A stretch of 64,000 nt of DNA from assembly GCF_036825535.1 (NCBI RefSeq), contig NZ_CP098812.1, forward strand, positions 3,162,001-3,226,000, in the 5' to 3' direction. Source of the stretch: Parasalinivibrio latis (GTDB taxonomy: Bacteria > Pseudomonadota > Gammaproteobacteria > Enterobacterales > Vibrionaceae). Positions 59,642 to 64,000 of this stretch are shown in pieces. The notes beneath the pieces are model-generated. The model saw only the letters and a list, made by a program, of their open reading frames with translations. It was not told where the DNA came from and did not search any database. The number at the start of each line of letters is the position of its first letter. Positions within the stretch are counted from its first letter, which is position 1. Both the position numbers and the translations under genes were made by a program.

Positions 59642-60493
59642 ATGAAAGGAATCTCACAGCTGCTGTGCCGGTATCTGGCCTTTTTCGCTATCCTTTTTTC
59701 CTCTGCGCCTTCACTGGCAAAGCTTCCAACTGTCATCAGCCTGTCTCCTCACAGCACAGAACTGGCCTATGCCGCTGGCCTTGGTGATCAGATGCTCGCT
59801 GCCAGTGAGTACAGCGACTACCCGGAACAGGCCAAAGGTCTGGAGCGGGTTGCCAACTACCGGGGAATTAAGCTGGAACGAATAGTCACGCTTAACCCGG
59901 GGCTTATTCTCGCCTGGAAAGGCGGCAACCCTCCGCGTCAGATGGAGGCCCTGGAGAACCTCGGTTTCAAGGTTGTTTATACCAACCCTGACAGTCTGGA
60001 AGATATCGCCGATGCTGTAGATATGCTTGGCAAATGGTCACCATCCCCGGAAAAGGCCACTGCACTTGCCAACTCCCTGCGAAGCCGTTTCCGGCAAATC
60101 CAGCAGGACTACCGGGGTAAACGCCCTGTCAGTTATTTCTACCAGTTAAGCGGTACCCCTTTGATGACGGTCTCTTCAGACAACTGGCCTGCACCGGTAT
60201 TTGAGACTTGTGGCGGAAAAAATATTTTCAACAACAGTCCGGCGGCTTACCCTCAGGTCAGCCCGGAACAGGTTATCGTCCGCAAGCCGGAAGTCATCTT
60301 CGTCTCACGCCATGCAGAAGGTAACTCCCCTTGGTGGAAAAACTGGTCCAACGAAATCCCCGCAGTAGAGAACAAAACGGTGTGGACACTTAACACTGAC
60401 TGGCTGAACCGACCAACCCCGCGCACGTTAAAAGCGCTGGAACAGGTTTGCGGTTACCTCGACGCCGTAAGGGAATCGGAAAAAATCAGTTAA
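59642..60493 (+). CDS. btuF: Vitamin B12 periplasmic binding protein BtuF
   Basis: BtuF delivers cobalamin in the periplasm to the BtuCD ABC importer. The 283-residue product has a signal peptide ending near SSAPSLA (about residue 26). A class III two-lobe fold follows, with VISLSPHSTELAYAAGLGDQMLA at the start of the mature part and a conserved SEYSDYPEQAKGLERVANYRG. The partner genes btuC and btuD are not in this window. It follows cbiB closely, so B12 uptake and assembly are co-transcribed. Confidence 0.93.
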   Translation: MKGISQLLCRYLAFFAILFSSAPSLAKLPTVISLSPHSTELAYAAGLGDQMLAASEYSDYPEQAKGLERVANYRGIKLERIVTLNPGLILAWKGGNPPRQMEALENLGFKVVYTNPDSLEDIADAVDMLGKWSPSPEKATALANSLRSRFRQIQQDYRGKRPVSYFYQLSGTPLMTVSSDNWPAPVFETCGGKNIFNNSPAAYPQVSPEQVIVRKPEVIFVSRHAEGNSPWWKNWSNEIPAVENKTVWTLNTDWLNRPTPRTLKALEQVCGYLDAVRESEKIS

Positions 60494-60518
60494 CAGCAAT
60501 AATCAGAACAGATGATAT

Positions 60519-60543
60519 TTCAGGGGGCTCACAGCCCCCTGAA
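60519..60543 (+). terminator. Terminator of the mtnN-cbiB-btuF cluster
   Basis: A 10-bp stem TTCAGGGGGC / GCCCCCTGAA with a five-base loop is followed by TTGTTT. Confidence 0.8.
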
Positions 60544-60660
60544 TTGTTTAAAAAACAGATAGTGAAAACCATCACAGATGCAGGGCTCCTGGATTGTTAA
60601 TCACCCTGTGCCACGTAAAATCGCCGCGATTCATTCCATGCATTTATTAAAGGACTTTCA

Positions 60661-61275
60661 ATGCTGTTGTATCTGCTCGATATGTTTGGCACCGCGGTAT
60701 TTGCTGTCTCCGGCGTCCTGCTTGCGGGCAAGTTACGCATGGATCCCTTTGGTGTCATTGTGCTCGCGGCCGTAACCGCTATCGGTGGTGGCACCATCCG
60801 GGATATGGCGCTCGGTGCCACGCCGGTGTTCTGGATAACTGACACTAACTATCTGTGGGTGATTTTAATTACCTGCGCAGTATCCATAGCAGCAATCCGC
60901 CGTCCTCGCCGGGTACCCTGGTATGTCCTGCCCGTCGCTGATGCCATTGGTCTCGCGGTCTTTGTTGCCATTGGTGTCAATAAAGCCCTGCAATTTGGCG
61001 CTTCCCCGATGGTAGCTGTCATTATGGGTGTGATGACCGGCTGTGGCGGTGGCATCATCCGCGATATCCTTGCCCGGGAAATTCCAATGGTGCTTCGAAC
61101 CGAAGTCTACGCAACAGCCTGTATCGCTGGCGGATGCATCCACACCATTGCCCTGGCCATGGGCTCGGATGCAGTCACATCCTCAATTGCGGGTATCATG
61201 ACGACATTGCTCATCCGACTGGCTGCAATCCGCTGGCACCTTTCCCTGCCTGCATTTGATCTTCCCGGCAAGTAA
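60661..61275 (+). CDS. TRIC-family (YadS-like, UPF0126) cation channel protein
   Basis: This 204-residue inner-membrane protein has seven predicted helices in two repeats, each holding a glycine-rich GGGxxRD motif: AIGGGTIRDMALG (about residue 41) and GCGGGIIRDILARE (about 128). This is the signature of bacterial homologues of trimeric intracellular cation channels, which conduct K+ and Na+. Ribosome site AAAGGA precedes the ATG. It stands alone between two terminators. The physiological role in bacteria is not established. Confidence 0.9.
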   Translation: MLLYLLDMFGTAVFAVSGVLLAGKLRMDPFGVIVLAAVTAIGGGTIRDMALGATPVFWITDTNYLWVILITCAVSIAAIRRPRRVPWYVLPVADAIGLAVFVAIGVNKALQFGASPMVAVIMGVMTGCGGGIIRDILAREIPMVLRTEVYATACIAGGCIHTIALAMGSDAVTSSIAGIMTTLLIRLAAIRWHLSLPAFDLPGK

Positions 61276-61290
61276 ACACGATCAACTAAG

Positions 61291-61313
61291 AACGCGCCCA
61301 GGCGCGTTTTTTT
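61291..61313 (+). terminator. Terminator of the TRIC-family gene
   Basis: The inverted repeat AACGCGCC-CA-GGCGCGTT is followed by a T-run. Confidence 0.88.
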
Positions 61314-61424
61314 AGCACGTTAATTCATTATGTAAATATTTAACTTTACTTAACCTACCGATACACTACCTTGTATGGATACGTAATGGCTTGCTATGGC
61401 TGTTGACATACACAAGGAAAGTGA

Positions 61425-61991
61425 ATGACCCCAATAAAGAAAATCGCCATCGTCTACTTCTCCGCAAGCGGAACCACGCAGCAAATGGCCAGCGCCGTTG
61501 CCAGCGGCATTGAAGAGCAAGGGGCCCACCCCATTTCGTTACGCATAGAGGGAAAACACCTTATTGAAGGGCGTTTTGTCGAGAAGGCTATTTTCCAACA
61601 ACTTGCCTGTTGCGATGCCATCGTGTTTGGTGCACCAACATACATGGGTGGTCCCGCAGCTCAGTTTAAGGCATTTGCAGATGCCAGCAGCGATAGCTGG
61701 AGTCAGCAACTGTGGCGCAATAAGCCTGCTGCCGGCTTTACCGTGGGGGGCAGTGTCAGTGGAGGGCAGGAAGCTACGTTGCAATACTTTATGATGCTGG
61801 CGAGCCAGCACGGAATGCTTTGGACCGGTATAGATCTGCCAAATGGATACAATGATAAAACCATCAACCGTTGGGGAGAGCAGCTCGGTGCCATTGGCTG
61901 GACAGAAAACGGAGAGTTAGAAAAACGGGATTGGTTGACTGGGCAATATCTCGGACAACGAATCGCCAGTATCACTGCAGGAATCCCGTAA
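61425..61991 (+). CDS. Flavodoxin-fold / WrbA-like NAD(P)H:quinone oxidoreductase family protein
   Basis: This 188-residue cytoplasmic protein starts IAIVYFSASGTTQQMASAVASG, the FMN phosphate-binding loop of the flavodoxin fold (SASGTT). Further on are AIVFGAPTYMGGPAAQFKAFAD and GFTVGGSVSGGQEATL, which are characteristic of WrbA-like and NADPH-dependent FMN reductase families. The substrate, possibly a quinone, is not certain. Ribosome site AAGGAAAG precedes the ATG. It converges on tyrS across a shared terminator. Confidence 0.87.
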   Translation: MTPIKKIAIVYFSASGTTQQMASAVASGIEEQGAHPISLRIEGKHLIEGRFVEKAIFQQLACCDAIVFGAPTYMGGPAAQFKAFADASSDSWSQQLWRNKPAAGFTVGGSVSGGQEATLQYFMMLASQHGMLWTGIDLPNGYNDKTINRWGEQLGAIGWTENGELEKRDWLTGQYLGQRIASITAGIP

Positions 61992-62001
61992 TACAGGTAC
62001 A

Positions 62002-62026
62002 AAAAAGGGCGCTGAGCGCCCTTTTT
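62002..62026. terminator. Bidirectional terminator between the flavodoxin-fold gene and tyrS
   Basis: An 11-bp stem AAAAAGGGCGC / GCGCCCTTTTT with a TGA loop lies between two convergent genes. Confidence 0.92.
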
Positions 62027-62041
62027 ACACAGCGTGTAATC

Positions 62042-63229
62042 TTAAGCCAGAGTTACACGAGCAAACTTGCGCTTGCCTACCTGGTATACAGCAGTACCTG
62101 TTGCTGGAACCAGCTTGGTGTCTTCTACCTTTTCGCCGTCCATCTTTACCGCTCCCTGGCGGATCATACGCATGGCGTCAGAGGTTGAACCTACCAGATC
62201 GGCATCTTTCAGCAGGTTGGCGATAGCAATACCCTGTTCAAAAGAGAACTCAGGCATTTCATCCGGCATCGCGCCTTTCTGGAAACGGTTGATAAAATCT
62301 TGTTCTGCCGCATCAGCGTCCGCTTCGGTATGGAAACGGGCAATGATTTCTTTTGCCAGCAGGATTTTCACGTCACGCGGGTTTTTGCCGGCTTCAACGT
62401 CAGCTTTCAACTGGGCAACTTCTTCCAGAGGACGGAAGGAAAGCAGCTCATAGTACTGCCACATCAGATCATCAGAAATAGACATGATCTTACCGAACAT
62501 CTCGGTAGGTGCTTCACTTACACCAATATAGTTGTGGGCAGACTTGGACATTTTCTTTTCGCCGTCCAGACCCACCAGCAGAGGCATCATCAGTACAACC
62601 TGTTGTGGCTGCCCGTGCTGCTTTTGCAGTTCACGACCCATCAGCAGGTTGAACTTCTGGTCAGTACCACCCAGCTCAACGTCAGCTTTCAGTGCCACAG
62701 AGTCATAGCCTTGCAGGAGCGGATAGATAAACTCGTGGATGGCGATAGGCTGGTTACCGGCATAACGCTTCTTGAAATCATCACGCTCAAGCATACGGGC
62801 TACTGTTGAGCTCGCCGCCAAACGGATCATGCCTTCAGTACCCAGTTCCTTCAGCCAGCTGGAGTTGAATTCAATACGGGTCTTGGCTGGATCCAGAATT
62901 TTGAATACCTGTTCTTTGTAGGTTTCAGCGTTTGCCAGAACCTGCTCAGGTGTCAGTGGAGGACGGGTGGTGTTTTTACCACTTGGGTCACCAACCATGC
63001 CGGTAAAGTCACCGATAAGGAAGATAACTTCATGGCCCAGATCCTGGAAGGCACGCAGTTTGTTCAGGATAACAGTGTGACCAAGGTGAATATCCGGAGC
63101 CGTTGGATCGGCACCCAGTTTGATGCGCAAAGGACGGTTTTCTTTCAGCTTGGCAATAAGCTCTTCTTCTGGAATCAGTTCTTCGACACCGCGTTTAATT
63201 TCGGCAAGTGCGGCTTCAAGGTTTGCCAT
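62042..63229 (-). CDS. tyrS: Tyrosyl-tRNA synthetase
   Basis: TyrRS charges tRNA-Tyr. From the ATG at 63229 the product is 395 residues (MANLEAALAEIKRGVEELIP), matching the Haemophilus/TyrZ type rather than E. coli TyrS (424). Class I motifs are HLGH at residues 48-51 and KMSKS in DGEKKMSKSAHN (about residue 230). A C-terminal S4 RNA-binding domain contains AMRMIRQGAVKMDGEKV. The frame is open 15 codons further upstream, but a GGAG ribosome site precedes the chosen ATG. It diverges from the M23 peptidase gene. Confidence 0.96.
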   Translation of the reverse strand: MANLEAALAEIKRGVEELIPEEELIAKLKENRPLRIKLGADPTAPDIHLGHTVILNKLRAFQDLGHEVIFLIGDFTGMVGDPSGKNTTRPPLTPEQVLANAETYKEQVFKILDPAKTRIEFNSSWLKELGTEGMIRLAASSTVARMLERDDFKKRYAGNQPIAIHEFIYPLLQGYDSVALKADVELGGTDQKFNLLMGRELQKQHGQPQQVVLMMPLLVGLDGEKKMSKSAHNYIGVSEAPTEMFGKIMSISDDLMWQYYELLSFRPLEEVAQLKADVEAGKNPRDVKILLAKEIIARFHTEADADAAEQDFINRFQKGAMPDEMPEFSFEQGIAIANLLKDADLVGSTSDAMRMIRQGAVKMDGEKVEDTKLVPATGTAVYQVGKRKFARVTLA

Positions 63230-63357
63230 TGTTTCTTGCTCCCACTGATTTGGCAAAATGTGATAGAGCGACATACTACTTGAATAGCGATGTGATTTGA
63301 AACCAGTTAGACTTAACCGTTGTCTATATTGCTACCGGGTTATGTTTTTTTACCTCA

Positions 63358-64000
63358 ATGATCGTGTCGAAATTTAACGCCTTGCCGCGATTCCAGCGCA
63401 TTATGCTGATAGTTGCCTTCACTGCGGCAATGCTGCTGTTTTTTCTTCCGTCCGGGCAAAGCTCCCCAGCCCGCGATACCCGGTATAAAATTGGTCAGGC
63501 TTACCCCCTTCCCATTTCAAACCTGGTTTCCCTTGCCGGCGACTCTGAAATTGCATCTGTCGAAAAACCGCTGGAATGGCAGAAGTTTACCGTACAGTCC
63601 GGCGAGAGCCTTGCTGTCCTATTTGACAAGGCTGGCCTCAGCCCGGCCACGCTATACCGGTTGATAAACAGTGATGAGGGCGCAAAAACCCTCACCAAAT
63701 TGCGCCCCGGGGATGAAATCAGGCTGGGTATCGATGAAAACGGAGAACTGGTTAAACTTATCCAGCCACGCAGTGCGTATGAAACCCTGGTGGTGGATAA
63801 AACGGACGACGGCTACCAGTCCACGGTCGATACCCGCACTACGGACACTCAGCTCAATTATGCCAGTGCCACCATCACATCCAGTTTCTGGAATGCCGGT
63901 GTTGAAGCGGGCCTGACCGGCAATCAAATTATGCAACTGGCCGGTATTTTCGGCTGGGATATCGACTTTGCCCTCGACATCCGTGGCGGGGACAAATTTG
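63358..64000 (+). CDS. M23-type peptidoglycan endopeptidase, N-terminal part (ShyC/MepM-like), cut by window end
   Basis: The frame is open from the ATG at 63358 to the window edge, 214 codons. It begins with a short cytoplasmic stretch and a membrane anchor (IMLIVAFTAAMLLFFLP, about residues 15-31). An OapA/LysM-like domain follows (TVQSGESLAVLFDKAGLSPATLYRLI, from about residue 77). A following region (GWDIDFALDIRGGDKF) leads into the metallopeptidase domain in this family. The catalytic M23 domain lies beyond the window. In V. cholerae I recall tyrS next to the gene for the cell-wall endopeptidase ShyC, which fits this position. The enzyme cuts peptide cross-links to allow growth. Confidence 0.85.
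   Translation, partial: MIVSKFNALPRFQRIMLIVAFTAAMLLFFLPSGQSSPARDTRYKIGQAYPLPISNLVSLAGDSEIASVEKPLEWQKFTVQSGESLAVLFDKAGLSPATLYRLINSDEGAKTLTKLRPGDEIRLGIDENGELVKLIQPRSAYETLVVDKTDDGYQSTVDTRTTDTQLNYASATITSSFWNAGVEAGLTGNQIMQLAGIFGWDIDFALDIRGGDKF

Noticed and set aside
1..64000. CRISPR arrays, tRNA or rRNA genes
   Set aside because: No regularly spaced repeats, no tRNA T-loop signatures in the gaps and no rRNA sequence were seen on either strand.

Overview
This window is a stretch of chromosome from a gammaproteobacterium, almost certainly a member of the Vibrionaceae. The evidence is a VpsR-type regulator, an adjacent arcA-arcB pair, two complete glutamate synthase operons side by side, a tyrS gene next to a ShyC-like M23 endopeptidase gene, and the chain xerD-dsbC-recJ-prfB-lysS. 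Base composition looks close to 50% GC. That would suit Grimontia, Enterovibrio or Salinivibrio better than V. cholerae, but I cannot fix the genus. Almost all genes are core housekeeping genes. The only clear mobile DNA is one IS1182-like element.

Layout. 1-8857: ptsP (cut by the window edge) and rppH, an AT-rich gap with DnaA-box-like motifs, mutH, a DUF6482 gene, tas, a DUF1127 gene preceded by a small leader ORF, a LysR/PACE efflux divergent pair, and vpsR. 9177-16174: lysS, prfB (with its +1 frameshift), recJ, dsbC and xerD on the minus strand, then fldB diverging from xerD. 16240-26865: brnQ, trmN6, srmB, two AGCS amino-acid/cation symporters on either side of an IS and yaaA, and a DUF3545 gene. 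The IS sits inside the hairpin of the first symporter's terminator. The second symporter has a long, strongly structured 5' leader. 26889-34950: a hemerythrin-like protein, ung with a small ORF ahead of it, nfo, grcA with FNR-like sites, and the thrABC operon with a complete thrL attenuator. 35283-44876: aceK, a small beta-barrel-like exported protein, rraA, a DUF3293 gene, arcA, arcB, a diguanylate cyclase and a YhcC-type radical SAM gene. 45421-57828: gltBD-1 and gltBD-2. 57959-64000: mtnN-cbiB-btuF, a TRIC-family channel, a flavodoxin-fold protein, tyrS, and a truncated M23 endopeptidase.

How the genes connect. Nitrogen and amino-acid flow is a strong theme: two GOGATs, PtsP of the nitrogen PTS, thrABC, BrnQ and two AGCS symporters. 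Oxygen and redox control is a second theme: ArcA/ArcB, FNR-like boxes before arcA and grcA, GrcA, hemerythrin, and flavodoxins. DNA repair is spread through the window (MutH, RecJ, Ung, Nfo, XerD for dimer resolution, YaaA for peroxide stress).

No tRNA, rRNA or CRISPR array was found. The most interesting signals are the IS-in-terminator insertion with a 22-bp palindromic duplication, the unexplained structured leader of the second symporter, the leader ORF with two competing inverted repeats before the DUF1127 gene, and an ArcB that lacks one of the two redox cysteines known from E. coli.
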